NCBI GenBank assembly: GCA_029213305.1 | Contig: JARGPA010000018.1 | Coordinates: 1 to 64,000 of the forward strand | Reading direction: 5' to 3' | From: Phycisphaerales bacterium | GTDB taxonomy: Bacteria > Planctomycetota > Phycisphaerae > Phycisphaerales > UBA1924 | Length of the DNA: 64,000 bases | In this document: positions 18,451 through 27,827 of the stretch, piece after piece | Numbering within the stretch: position 1 is the stretch's first letter | Layout of the letters: each line of letters opens with the position of its first letter | The notes under the pieces: generated by a model | Database searches by the model: none | What the model was told of the DNA's origin: nothing | What the model saw: the letters and a program-made list of their open reading frames with translations, nothing else | Translations under genes and position numbers: made by a program

Positions 18451-19394
18451 TTCTGAATCCGATCACGAATGAGTCGATTGTACTTATCAAGAGTCCGGCC
18501 TTTTCCCTTTAGCAGGCACTCGAATTCATATTTGCGAAAATGGTGGAGATATTCAGGATCATCGTATCGTGGCGCTCTTGTAATCATCGCACCAAGGTAT
18601 CCACACAAAATACCCAGACCGCCAAATATGATTGGGTATTCTTTCGATCGGTAGATACTCACTGCGAGAACATAAGCGAGTGACGAACCCATGTAATACT
18701 TGCCGCGCCCCCATCGCTTGCGCCCAGTCCAGATACTTTTTTGGCTGCTCCCTTGTGGGCGATAATGCTTGAGCACAATGTCAGGTTCGTCAATTGAACT
18801 CGCAATCCAGTTCTTCATCCGACATCGGTGTCCATCAATCCCATCCCAACTGGCGCGTGATACAAACCCCCCAATATCAAGATAGCATTCTTTGCGATAG
18901 AACTTCGCAGGACCGATCGCGTTCTCATCACCCATCCGTTCGGAAACCCACTTATCTCCGCTTGTATTGATGTATGTCTTGCCTGAGATGTTTCCAAGCA
19001 GCGGATCCTCTTGGAGACGATTCATCATGCTCTCGAAATATCCTTCGGGGATACCCAAGTCCGCGTCCAGTTTGCAGAGAAAATCGTAATCATCCAAGTT
19101 AATCGATTCGAGTCCGTCATTGAAAGCTTCAACGACTCCTGCCCCTACCGCACGCTGTCCACGATCACTCCGTTGTATGACTTTGATGAATGGATATTTT
19201 TTACATGCAGCTTCTAAAATTTCTGGTGTACGATCAGTCGACCCATCATCGACTACAACCCAGCAGGCGGGGAGTTCGGTTTGCTCAGCAATGGAATCAA
19301 TTGTAATTTGCAGATAATCTTCTTCGTTACGACAAGGCGTAATCAGCACATATCGACGCTGGTTCATCGATGTCTCTGCTTCTGGATTCATCAT
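18447..19394 (-). CDS. GT2-family glycosyltransferase
   Basis: The 315-residue protein has a GT-A fold: YVLITPCRNEEDYLQITIDS, VVVDDGSTDRTPEIL, and DXD-like CKLDADLGIPEGYFESM near residue 105. A putative acceptor-site acidic motif and a C-terminal hydrophobic segment (about 240-265) follow. It probably extends the repeat unit of the exopolysaccharide from a nucleotide sugar at the cytoplasmic membrane. It overlaps both neighbouring genes by 4 bases. Confidence 0.9.
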   Translation of the reverse strand: MMNPEAETSMNQRRYVLITPCRNEEDYLQITIDSIAEQTELPACWVVVDDGSTDRTPEILEAACKKYPFIKVIQRSDRGQRAVGAGVVEAFNDGLESINLDDYDFLCKLDADLGIPEGYFESMMNRLQEDPLLGNISGKTYINTSGDKWVSERMGDENAIGPAKFYRKECYLDIGGFVSRASWDGIDGHRCRMKNWIASSIDEPDIVLKHYRPQGSSQKSIWTGRKRWGRGKYYMGSSLAYVLAVSIYRSKEYPIIFGGLGILCGYLGAMITRAPRYDDPEYLHHFRKYEFECLLKGKGRTLDKYNRLIRDRIQK

Positions 19395-20629
19395 TTCAAC
19401 CCCCTCGTTGAGAATGTATCAACGATCCGATTCGCATTGAGCAATAGATCAAACTCATTTTCAATTCTTAATCGAGCTGCTCTCCCAAGCTCATCCACAC
19501 GATCGCGATTCTCTGCGAGTTCCATCAATGCAGACTCCAACGATTCTTGATCTCCAGGAGGAATCATGATTCCTGAGATTCCGTCTTCGATGAGTTCACG
19601 AATGGTTTCAAGATCGCCAGATATCACACAACGCCCTCTTGCCATCGCTTCCATCAACACGACTGGAATACCATCACGATCTCCTGTCGACGCTACTCGA
19701 CATGGAAGCGCAAACACATCCGCTTTAGTCATAAGTTCCATTATCTGATCATTGTCAGTATCACCCAACATCACCACTTCTGCAGTCACAGGAAGCGATC
19801 GAACAATTCGTTCTAGGTTTTCAGCTTCTGGTCCGCCACCTGCGATTGTTAAACGCATCGAGTGCGTACCCTTCTCTGCTATTTCACCGATTGCTTTGAT
19901 CAACACATCAAAGCCCTTCTTCTCCACAAGTCGACCAACGCTCAGAACTTCAAGACGATCTCCTCGAGGCGCGGGAGTACTTTGGAATAGACGAGTATCT
20001 ACGCCGCAACGAATAACGGGATACTCTGTATCAGGACGATCGCAAAGATCTTGGTAAAACTTCCGATGCCAATAACTGATGCAGTTCACGAAACTAGCTC
20101 GCGAGAGCTTTTCCTTTAGCAACGTTCGGTTTGGAAACAAATCATTCGCATGCCCTGTGAAACTAAATGGAATCCCAAGTTGTTTCGCGCTGTACATTGC
20201 AATCGTCGTAGGAACATGCGCCATATGTGCATGGATATGAGTGACACCTTTACCTCGCAGTCGATGAGCAAATGCCAATCCAGCAATCCCTTGCCAAACG
20301 ACTTTGGGTCTTCGACTCAGTGAAATATCTGATGAAAACAACACATCACATATGCACATCAACAGAGTTCCAATTGACTTCAATGGATGAGTTAACATTT
20401 CCTTTACGGAATCAACAAGAAGTTTACCAGCGCCCAACGAGTAAATCTGGGTTGTGTTCTTTGCCATCTCATCGAGAACATCATTGTCGAGCCCAGCCAT
20501 GGATTCATGAACAGATGCGGTTTGAACATCGACTCCAAGCGAACGAAGCGCCAAGATTTCACGATATACAAAGGTTTCTGATCGCTTTGGAACGGTCCCA
20601 GACATGTACACAACTAAACGCTCAGGCAT
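19391..20629 (-). CDS. GT4-family glycosyltransferase
   Basis: The 412-residue protein has a GT-B fold. The N-terminal half includes VTHIHAHMAHVPTTIAMY and PFSFTGHANDLF. The C-terminal half contains the donor site VLSVGRLVEKKGFDVLIKAI, TIAGGGPEAENLE, and GIPVVLMEAMARGRCVIS with the EX7E-type region. It resembles the WcaL/AmsK group of exopolysaccharide glycosyltransferases. It overlaps the upstream GT2 gene by 8 bases and the downstream gene by 4. Confidence 0.9.
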   Translation of the reverse strand: MPERLVVYMSGTVPKRSETFVYREILALRSLGVDVQTASVHESMAGLDNDVLDEMAKNTTQIYSLGAGKLLVDSVKEMLTHPLKSIGTLLMCICDVLFSSDISLSRRPKVVWQGIAGLAFAHRLRGKGVTHIHAHMAHVPTTIAMYSAKQLGIPFSFTGHANDLFPNRTLLKEKLSRASFVNCISYWHRKFYQDLCDRPDTEYPVIRCGVDTRLFQSTPAPRGDRLEVLSVGRLVEKKGFDVLIKAIGEIAEKGTHSMRLTIAGGGPEAENLERIVRSLPVTAEVVMLGDTDNDQIMELMTKADVFALPCRVASTGDRDGIPVVLMEAMARGRCVISGDLETIRELIEDGISGIMIPPGDQESLESALMELAENRDRVDELGRAARLRIENEFDLLLNANRIVDTFSTRGLK

Positions 20630-21665
20630 GATCCCCTCCTACTGCGAGTCCATCGGCGTCCTTGTATTCGATGAGTGTTGCTTGCTTCTTCAAGAGTTTT
20701 CGATACCAATACAAGAGAACGCCGTTCGCTTGAGGATACTTAGCAATGAGTACAAACAAGGCCATGAGATTCGCATCCTTTGAGATACGCCCTCTCCCAA
20801 TTTCACCCTTGCGAATGCGCCAAAACTGGAGTACCAGTAACATCCCATAGATCAAGACTGACAGCCCTAAAGTCCACCAGGCAAAGCAGATTGCAAGTAG
20901 AGGCATTATGAAACCCCAAACCATTGCTGAACGAGTTTGCTTTACATTGTGACGCTCGGGGGGAGCACCGTGCATATCTGCGCCCTGTGCGTAGGCGTGC
21001 CCTGCTCGTTTAGCTCGTAGCCAAAATTGCCCGAATCGAGTCATGGCCGCATCGTGGAATGTCATCTCATGATCAATCCGATGAACAGTGTATCCTAATC
21101 CCCTGATACGAACGCACAACTCTGGTTCCTCTCCTGCGATTACAGTTGGGTTGTAACCGTTCACTTCATTGAAAGCTTTGAGCAAGAACAGTGCATCTCC
21201 ACCGCACGAGCGAGCTTTGCCAATTGGAGTGTCCCATTCGAGATCACAGAGACGGTTATACTTCGTATCATCCGGGAATCGTTCTCTTCGACGGCCGCAC
21301 ACTACCGCAGCTTTATCTTCAGAACGAATAAAATCAAATGCTAGTTGCATCCACCCTTCGCGAAACTCACAATCTCCATCGAGCACATGAACATATTCGA
21401 TCGCATCATTTTGCATGAGCAGCTGTTTTATGCCTTCATTTCTTGCTCGAGCAGCAGTAAATGGAACACTCGTATCAAGGTTTACTACTTCAACTCCAAT
21501 CGAGCTGGCAAACTCTATCGAATCATCTGTTGATCCTGAATCCACATATACAACATGATCTACTTGCTCTTTGGCAGATCTGAGACATTTTTTCAGACGA
21601 TCTCCCTCGTTGCGACCAATCGCAACAACTCCGATTAGATTGCGCATGCTTACTTGCTCAGACAT
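20622..21665 (-). CDS. GT2-family glycosyltransferase with C-terminal membrane segments
   Basis: About 347 residues. The GT-A signature is LIGVVAIGRNEGDRLKKCL, VVYVDSGSTDDSIEFA and the DXD-like HVLDGDCEFREGWM. Two or three hydrophobic helices follow at about 230-275. The start at 21665 follows GAAAGAGGCGTGCA and overlaps the sulfotransferase stop by 8 bases. It likely adds one sugar to the lipid-linked repeat unit on the inner face of the membrane. Confidence 0.88.
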   Translation of the reverse strand: MSEQVSMRNLIGVVAIGRNEGDRLKKCLRSAKEQVDHVVYVDSGSTDDSIEFASSIGVEVVNLDTSVPFTAARARNEGIKQLLMQNDAIEYVHVLDGDCEFREGWMQLAFDFIRSEDKAAVVCGRRRERFPDDTKYNRLCDLEWDTPIGKARSCGGDALFLLKAFNEVNGYNPTVIAGEEPELCVRIRGLGYTVHRIDHEMTFHDAAMTRFGQFWLRAKRAGHAYAQGADMHGAPPERHNVKQTRSAMVWGFIMPLLAICFAWWTLGLSVLIYGMLLVLQFWRIRKGEIGRGRISKDANLMALFVLIAKYPQANGVLLYWYRKLLKKQATLIEYKDADGLAVGGDHA

Positions 21666-22569
21666 TGCACGCCTCTTTCCAAGATGGAGATACACCTGAT
21701 GTCACTTGATCCTTGAACGACGCGCAAGTTAGTTCTCTATCCAACAAATCACCTAGCTTTGCTAGATCTGGATTTAGTTCTTCACCTATGAAATGAATCG
21801 ACTCATTTGAAAGCTGCGGCCGTTCACTCATTGTCCATCGGGAACGAACCCTTTGTCGCATTGATTCTGGCAACAAAGACCTGCGAGCTATTTGTACTGC
21901 ACGAATATCTAGTATTGCATTTAGAATTGGGTTTCTTCGTTGTCGTTGTGATGAAACATTCTTTGCTTCATCTTCTACCCATTGAGCAACCCCAGAATAT
22001 CCGATGTGCTGTGCAACACGCTCAAGTTCCGATTGCGGATCACCCATTAATCGTTCGAAGAAAACAGGTAGAACAGTGCCTTGTCCAAAGAGTTCAAAGT
22101 ACGGTTCGAGTTGCATCGCATATCGAGAATAATCAAGCAAAATAGGATACTTCTTGATTGCTTCATCAATCGGACAATCTTTGTCAATGACATGCATTGA
22201 CCACTCGTGAATATATTGTGAAACGATCCGATCAACCGGATCTCTCATCACATAAATCAACTTCGCATCAGGCACAAACTCATTCAGTCTGCGAGCGGCT
22301 TTGGGATATGTCGGAAGTTTCGTGTAATGGGTTGACGACTCACCCTTGAGATCCCCCGATGGCATTGATGCAAACAACGACTCATACCAAGGCATTCCCA
22401 TTGCCCATTGATCTGGATCAGAGAAGAAGTTCGGCTCCTTAGGCTCTGACATTGAGATTCCATCTAGTAGAGCAAGTTGATCGTGCAACGAACTTGTCGC
22501 ACATTTCATCGCTCCAATGATGATAAAATCAGGACGAACAACCAAACTTGTGTGAGATTGATTATCCAT
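21658..22569 (-). CDS. Sulfotransferase (PAPS-dependent, heparan-sulfotransferase-like)
   Basis: About 303 residues. The 5'-phosphosulfate-binding loop is FIIIGAMKCATSSLHDQL (about residues 15-30), the catalytic/3'-phosphate region is LIYVMRDPVDRIVSQYIHEW, and PKEPNFFSD lies between, as in glycan sulfotransferases. It should transfer sulfate from PAPS to a sugar hydroxyl or amine. The start at 22569 follows GGAGGTGCGC and overlaps the upstream GT2 gene by 8 bases. Its place among glycosyltransferases points to sulfation of the exopolysaccharide. PAPS synthesis genes are not in the window. Confidence 0.88.
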   Translation of the reverse strand: MDNQSHTSLVVRPDFIIIGAMKCATSSLHDQLALLDGISMSEPKEPNFFSDPDQWAMGMPWYESLFASMPSGDLKGESSTHYTKLPTYPKAARRLNEFVPDAKLIYVMRDPVDRIVSQYIHEWSMHVIDKDCPIDEAIKKYPILLDYSRYAMQLEPYFELFGQGTVLPVFFERLMGDPQSELERVAQHIGYSGVAQWVEDEAKNVSSQRQRRNPILNAILDIRAVQIARRSLLPESMRQRVRSRWTMSERPQLSNESIHFIGEELNPDLAKLGDLLDRELTCASFKDQVTSGVSPSWKEACNV

Positions 22570-23539
22570 GCGCACCTCCGATTGGGACTTGATGTACCGG
22601 AGATTTCCATATATCAAACTGCTCTCGTGCAACTGCTCCTGATTTCCCACGGACGAGTGAAAGTATCCACCCCATAGTCCAGAGAATGTTTCCTAAGATA
22701 AATCCGACAAGTCCATAACTACTTCGGAGGTAATGGGATCGAGCGGCGTAGTAATACGCAGGTCGGCGTTTGCGTTGAATCGTTTGCTCTTTAACAGGAG
22801 ATGATCCTCCACGCAGATGTACCACATGCGCATCAGGTTGATATGCAATCTTGAATCCTGCTTTGGTTGCTTTTCGGCACATCGCCATATCTTCAAAATA
22901 CATGAAGTACTTCTCATCAAGCAATCCAACCGAATCAAACACTTTCTTCCGGATTGCGATACACGCAAAACTCACCCAATCGAGTCCAACCTCAAACTCA
23001 CTCAACTCTCGTGCGACAACATGCTTTGGGAAAAGGCGCCCAAGCAAACCCAACTTTGCAGCGTACATCATTTCTGATATGGGAGTTCGATATCTAAATG
23101 TTGATATCTGTGGTTTCCCATCAGGCCATTCCAGTTGTGGACCAAGCATATCTACATCGCTGTGCTCACTCATCGTAGTTAACAAAGTTTTAATCGCTCC
23201 CTCACGCACAATAGTGTCGGAGTTAAGCAAAAGATAGACATCCGCAAGAATCGCATTAATTCCAACATTGTTCCCTGCTGCGAAACCAGCATTCACAGGA
23301 GATCGTACTACAGAAACCCATTCACTCCATGAATGAGTATCGATTGCGTTTTCAATCTTGTCTGCAGAATCATCCCCGGAATAATTATCGACAACAACCA
23401 CTCGATGGAATCGTTCATCGATTTGCCCATGAATAGATTGGAGACAATCGATAACAAGATCTGGGGTCTTGTAGTTCAACACGACGATCGCAAGTTTGAA
23501 CGAACCTGGTATGGTATATTGTTTGGGCAGAGCACTCAT
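22562..23539 (-). CDS. GT2-family glycosyltransferase (rhamnosyltransferase-like)
   Basis: About 325 residues: KLAIVVLNYKTPDLVIDCLQ, VVVDNYSGDDSADKIE, NAGFAAGNNVGINAI, LLLNSDTIVREGAI (DXD equivalent NSDT) and YFMYFEDMAMCRKATKAGFK. This is the layout of the WbbL-like rhamnosyltransferase group of GT2, which fits the rmlC/rmlD genes nearby. The acceptor sugar is unknown. A C-terminal hydrophobic helix (about 275-300) may anchor it. The start at 23539 overlaps the upstream GT4 stop by 4 bases. Confidence 0.88.
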   Translation of the reverse strand: MSALPKQYTIPGSFKLAIVVLNYKTPDLVIDCLQSIHGQIDERFHRVVVVDNYSGDDSADKIENAIDTHSWSEWVSVVRSPVNAGFAAGNNVGINAILADVYLLLNSDTIVREGAIKTLLTTMSEHSDVDMLGPQLEWPDGKPQISTFRYRTPISEMMYAAKLGLLGRLFPKHVVARELSEFEVGLDWVSFACIAIRKKVFDSVGLLDEKYFMYFEDMAMCRKATKAGFKIAYQPDAHVVHLRGGSSPVKEQTIQRKRRPAYYYAARSHYLRSSYGLVGFILGNILWTMGWILSLVRGKSGAVAREQFDIWKSPVHQVPIGGAHG

Positions 23540-24663
23540 TTCGACCACTCCGGATCTGACTCATCGAGCCAACGATAGAGAGCTTCTTCGAGTTTTTCAG
23601 CAGATCGATCCCAACTGAAATCGAGTGCCATCTCATAACTCTTTGCACTCATTTCTTCCCATGCATCATTCTCAAGATTCAGTATCCTTGAAATCCGATC
23701 AGCCATTGCTTCGTCGTCGCCGACATCGACAAGGTATCCGTTTTCTCCTTCGCGAATGAAATCCTCGGGCCCACCGCATCGTGTAGATACGAGAGGGCAA
23801 TGTGACGCCATCGATTCAATCCCAGGCATTCCAAATCCTTCGGCCGAAGAAGGGATCACCCAACAATCAGCTTGCTGGTAGAGTTGAGGGATCATGCTTT
23901 GATCCGGGCTTTCATAAAACTCAACGCAATCAGGAACATTCATTTCCTTTGGTAACTGACGGGTGCCGAACCCAATTACACGGAGATCAGGGTACTGTTT
24001 AACTAGTCTATGGATCGCTCTGATACCTGTCGGAGTATCTTTGAAAGACGAGAGCCCCATTAACATACCGACTGTAGGACGATGAGCTTTTCTGCGTGGC
24101 TGAGAATCAAACTGATCCCAATCAACTCCATTTGGGACACGAATTACTTCTTCATGCCCTAGATCATTCAAGATTCTTTTTAACCACGTCGAGATCACTA
24201 CACGAGGACCACAGAGTCGGTATGCATCATCTACTTCTTGCTCATCGCCTCCATGTGTTTCGTAATGGCGGACATAGTGAACTTTGAGCCCCTTTGATGA
24301 AGACCAGGTGTGAACTTGTCTCCAGACATCCCACCAACTCGCGAATGTGACATCCGCATCTGGGATGAGATCAGGATTCAGTTTTCGCGTGGGCATTTGA
24401 TTGAGTGTAATCTCGCCGTGTTGTAGGTGATGTGGATAATATTTATCCCCCACCCCTCGCTTGATTCGTTTAATCATGCGACGGACACGCCAAGGTTTCG
24501 GCCATCCCCAAGACGGGGGCAAAAACGAAGTTGTCACTGTATGCCCACGGCGCTGCATCGCTTCTGCAATCAATCGATTGGATTTGATACCACCTGAAAG
24601 GGTTGGACGAGCTTCTACCCAGTTCAATCGAAGTGTTCTCTTTTGAGTAACTGGCTCACTCAT
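23536..24663 (-). CDS. GT4-family glycosyltransferase
   Basis: The 375-residue GT-B protein begins LRLNWVEARPTLSGGIKSNR, has VIRVPNGVDWDQF at the domain junction, then VGMLMGLSSFKDTPTGIRAI, CWVIPSSAEGFGMPGIESMA (EX7E region) and CPLVSTRCGGPEDFI. It resembles GT4 enzymes of cell-surface polysaccharide loci. It overlaps the sulfotransferase gene upstream and the GT2 gene downstream by 4 bases each. Confidence 0.9.
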   Translation of the reverse strand: MSEPVTQKRTLRLNWVEARPTLSGGIKSNRLIAEAMQRRGHTVTTSFLPPSWGWPKPWRVRRMIKRIKRGVGDKYYPHHLQHGEITLNQMPTRKLNPDLIPDADVTFASWWDVWRQVHTWSSSKGLKVHYVRHYETHGGDEQEVDDAYRLCGPRVVISTWLKRILNDLGHEEVIRVPNGVDWDQFDSQPRRKAHRPTVGMLMGLSSFKDTPTGIRAIHRLVKQYPDLRVIGFGTRQLPKEMNVPDCVEFYESPDQSMIPQLYQQADCWVIPSSAEGFGMPGIESMASHCPLVSTRCGGPEDFIREGENGYLVDVGDDEAMADRISRILNLENDAWEEMSAKSYEMALDFSWDRSAEKLEEALYRWLDESDPEWSK

Positions 24664-25604
24664 AAGGGTGAACCTCGCGACTCTTGTACATCATTCGTCC
24701 AAGAATGATCACTGACATATCCGAGTGCGATCAACAGCTCTCCCGCGATATCAATAAATGCACCTCGTTCACTTTGTTTGAGATCAGTCTTCCATCTCCC
24801 GATGCTCTTAGGTGTGATCGGACGAGCAGCGCCCGCATTGTTCATGTTCTGCCCGCTGCGTTGGGTGTTAACTGACGACTCTGGATCAGGATTAAGCATT
24901 CCGTGCTCGAAATCTTCACCAATAAACTCGCACACCTTTGCCATCTCTGAGTTCGGGTCAACTACAAAGTCTTCGTATCGCACTTCGAGACAACGAGGAT
25001 GATTCTGAAATGCGAGCCCCATCGAGGTATCGTTGAGCCATCTTGTTGCACTTCTTTCAACTGGGTTGTTACTCTCGACTGGGATGATCTTCCCATTCAC
25101 AACTCGTTCGCGTGGATGTTTACGCAATGAACAAACAACATCTCGTCCATCACGGATCACATGAATGAAACGTGCATTCGGATACCAAGTCAACAATCGA
25201 TCAACTGCTCGAACATTGTTGGGGGTTTTTTCTACCCATCGTTTCTTTCCTTCATTGTGAAGAAACTCGTTCGCGAAACGATCAGCAAACTCAATCAAGT
25301 TCGATGATTGATCAACCATTGATTCTAAATGATTCCGATTAATATCCCAGGGAGCTGCAATGTTGTCTACATTGAACGGTAATCCATACAATGAAGTTTC
25401 GGGACCACACGCACAACGAGAATGTCGATTGAGTAACTCTTTGAAGAGCGTTGTGCCTGACCGACCACACCCGCCTATGAACACCGCGTCCATTTCAGAA
25501 CGGGCACTTGGGTTGTACCAGCCTTGATCTTTGAGAGACTGGTCCTGTTTATCACGAGCTCTTTTTGAAATCCGTTTCCTTAGATGATCTGGACTGAGTT
25601 TCAT
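24660..25604 (-). CDS. Sulfotransferase family protein (second in operon)
   Basis: The 314-residue protein has the PAPS-binding loop VFIGGCGRSGTTLFKELL (about 41-58), KRWVEKTPNNVRAVDRLL, and the 3'-phosphate motif FIHVIRDGRDVVCSLRKHPR, a clear sulfotransferase_1/3 family pattern different from that of the other sulfotransferase in this operon. Two unlike enzymes suggest sulfation at two positions. It overlaps genes on both sides by 4 bases. Confidence 0.9.
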   Translation of the reverse strand: MKLSPDHLRKRISKRARDKQDQSLKDQGWYNPSARSEMDAVFIGGCGRSGTTLFKELLNRHSRCACGPETSLYGLPFNVDNIAAPWDINRNHLESMVDQSSNLIEFADRFANEFLHNEGKKRWVEKTPNNVRAVDRLLTWYPNARFIHVIRDGRDVVCSLRKHPRERVVNGKIIPVESNNPVERSATRWLNDTSMGLAFQNHPRCLEVRYEDFVVDPNSEMAKVCEFIGEDFEHGMLNPDPESSVNTQRSGQNMNNAGAARPITPKSIGRWKTDLKQSERGAFIDIAGELLIALGYVSDHSWTNDVQESRGSPL

Positions 25605-27454
25605 CCTGCAGCCTCCCTCATCATGTTATGCTCATGATCAAAAATCTGATCGAGCCAGATCGCAATCTGCATGGAAATATGATTGAAGGTGGAAGGCAAA
25701 TCATGCTGGTAAGCGCTAATCATTTGCTCCCCCCCTCGTTCGATGACTTGATCGAGCATATTTAGTGCACTGGACCCACTGAGTGTATCTCGTAGTTCGA
25801 TCCATGTTGGAGAAAACTCTTGCATCGCGATTGGGTTTGCCCAACTCGTTTCAACTTGGTTCCAATCTTGTGAAGATTCAGTTCTTTGCAATCGTTCTTT
25901 ACGATCCTCATTCCTTTTTGCAAGGATCTGCTTTTCTGATGCATTTGCCGCGAGCCCTGTATTCGCATTCATAATTTCAGAGAGTGGTCCACAAAGATCG
26001 ATAAAAATCGAATCTGTCAGTGATCCGTCAACGCGGAGCTTGGGATCATACACACAGGAGACTTCGACAATTGACTGATGTGCAAAGAGTGTATCACTAC
26101 ACATCACCCTTGCATTACCCAATGTATGCGACGAATCATCCTGTCTTGAGCAAGGCCAGAATCGATGCCACTCAATCGCAGTCGTTGGACGAACCTTCGA
26201 CACTTGCTCAAGGCGTACTTCCCTACGAATCCGAACCTGATCACGAATATCCGGAGTCAGATACTTTTCGAGCCCATGTCTTCCTGTTGTGTGACTCGGG
26301 TTTGGTTCTACTGGGGTTTTCTTTCCCAGGACAAACTGTTTGATATGAGATTGAATCGAACGAGGCCGATATACATCTCGCATGGTAAACGGCATGAAAT
26401 GATCCTTGAGCAAAGTATCACTTAGTTGCCCGCCTACCACAACATCAAACTGATCTTGAAGATTATTATCTACAATACACAACCCGTGACAGTTTCCTCG
26501 AAGTTCCATCCCAATGAGATGAAGTCCACGCTTGACTAGATTTGGGAAGTAATGCTCGTCTCGCTGAACAAGGGTCTGATTTGTTCCTGCAGCTACTGCG
26601 ACTTCTCCTGCGACTCGGGTCTCTCGATTCTCTCGAGTAACATATGTCAGCGCGCCCCCTAAACGATCTGAAGGCAACACCCCGATTACAGCCCGTGAAT
26701 CAATCCCCCCACTCAGGAGGACGGCTGCGTTTGAACAACCCCTCGTGATATCTTGACCAGCTTGAACGAGCGCTTCTTTGAGCATTCCTTTGATTTCAGT
26801 CTTACTTGGAAAAACACTGGGTTCTGTCGGTTCCCAAAGAATGTTAGATTGGAACTCGTTTGAATTTGTATCAAACGAGTTTATCGAACAAGGGTCAAGC
26901 TCAATGATTCCAACTCGTGTCGTATATGGGAATGTGATGTGATTGTGTGTACAGAGTTCCCCGAGTGAAACTAGATCAATCTGTTTCTCAAGCCCGGTCG
27001 CCGCCGCGAGAGATTCAATGTGTGTCCCTATCCCAAGCAACCCACCTTCACGATTCCGGGCGCAGTAAACAGGACGGAAACCCATATGGTCTGTCATCAC
27101 TGTGACTGCATCGTTGGCACACTCGAAGATCGCATACATCCCAGAGAGTCGATCATTGATTGCTGATCCATGATCTTTGATTGATCCTTGTTGATGGACC
27201 CAATCTGCAAATGCAGTTGTCGAACTGTGAAACTCATGCCCGCGTACTACAGGCCGACCAACTGGTATGTGACTCACCCCATCATGCGACGCAGGTGCGT
27301 ACCATGCCCCCTTCGATCTTTGCGATAACACATTTCCCCAAGGGTAAGTGAACTCATCGATCTGATGATTAGCCATGCCCGGACGATTGATAAGCCTTGA
27401 TCGCCCTTGAGCGACATCACACTTATTCCCGAACAAAACTAAGATATCGCCCAA
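25601..27454 (-). CDS. Asparagine-synthase-like protein lacking the N-terminal catalytic Cys
   Basis: The 617-residue protein has an N-terminal class II amidotransferase-like region (SGMYAIFE near 107, then DHMGFRPVYCARN) and a synthetase domain with the PP-loop ATP motif LLSGGIDSRAVIG at about 245-257. The glutaminase domain should begin Met-Cys-Gly, but here the protein starts MGDILVLFGNKCD from a TTG codon preceded by GGAGAG, with an in-frame stop a few codons upstream, so the nucleophile Cys2 is absent. It may use ammonia, or form an amide or lactam by another route. In a polysaccharide operon it could amidate a uronic acid or couple an amino acid to it. Function unknown. Confidence 0.82.
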   Translation of the reverse strand: MGDILVLFGNKCDVAQGRSRLINRPGMANHQIDEFTYPWGNVLSQRSKGAWYAPASHDGVSHIPVGRPVVRGHEFHSSTTAFADWVHQQGSIKDHGSAINDRLSGMYAIFECANDAVTVMTDHMGFRPVYCARNREGGLLGIGTHIESLAAATGLEKQIDLVSLGELCTHNHITFPYTTRVGIIELDPCSINSFDTNSNEFQSNILWEPTEPSVFPSKTEIKGMLKEALVQAGQDITRGCSNAAVLLSGGIDSRAVIGVLPSDRLGGALTYVTRENRETRVAGEVAVAAGTNQTLVQRDEHYFPNLVKRGLHLIGMELRGNCHGLCIVDNNLQDQFDVVVGGQLSDTLLKDHFMPFTMRDVYRPRSIQSHIKQFVLGKKTPVEPNPSHTTGRHGLEKYLTPDIRDQVRIRREVRLEQVSKVRPTTAIEWHRFWPCSRQDDSSHTLGNARVMCSDTLFAHQSIVEVSCVYDPKLRVDGSLTDSIFIDLCGPLSEIMNANTGLAANASEKQILAKRNEDRKERLQRTESSQDWNQVETSWANPIAMQEFSPTWIELRDTLSGSSALNMLDQVIERGGEQMISAYQHDLPSTFNHISMQIAIWLDQIFDHEHNMMREAAG

Positions 27455-27827
27455 CGGTTCTCTCCAATCTTGCGATCATGACTACCCATCAACTATCGGC
27501 GAATCAGAACACGAATGTTGATCTCGATACGCCCTTTCGTGCATGAGAGTGTGGATTCCATCTGAACACACGAGCCCGATAATGATCATTACGCTCAGTA
27601 GTTCAACAGAGTGTTCATGTACGATAGGAATGATTAAGAATATCCTGTACATATCAATGTGATTCGCGTTCGAAATTCAATCAAAGGAGACGGGACACCA
27701 ACACATCCGTTTCCTTTGTTTTTAAGCAAATCAAGGACCTTTTGCGATCCCAAGCGGAGTCTGCACGATCAATCAACCGATACAAATCGTACGAAGAATT
27801 TAGTATCAGAGTTGAGACCTATACAAA
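27455..27827. other. Divergent intergenic region between the two halves of the polysaccharide locus
   Basis: These 373 bases separate the minus-strand glycosyltransferase/NRPS operon from the plus-strand polymerase-rmlC-rmlD operon, so they should contain both promoters. I could not identify a convincing -35/-10 pair on either strand. An AAAGGAGACGGG stretch at 27684-27695 looks like a ribosome binding site but leads to no gene I accept. Confidence 0.6.

Noticed and set aside
20272-20631. 119-codon plus-strand frame opposite the GT4 gene
   Set aside because: Antisense shadow of a well-supported glycosyltransferase; the product is low-motif and rich in Gln/Arg/His.
27629-27661. A ten-codon frame (MIKNILYISM) after GATAGGA that could be a leader peptide
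   Set aside because: Too short to judge, no attenuator hairpin follows, and the codons do not show the repeated residue typical of attenuation.
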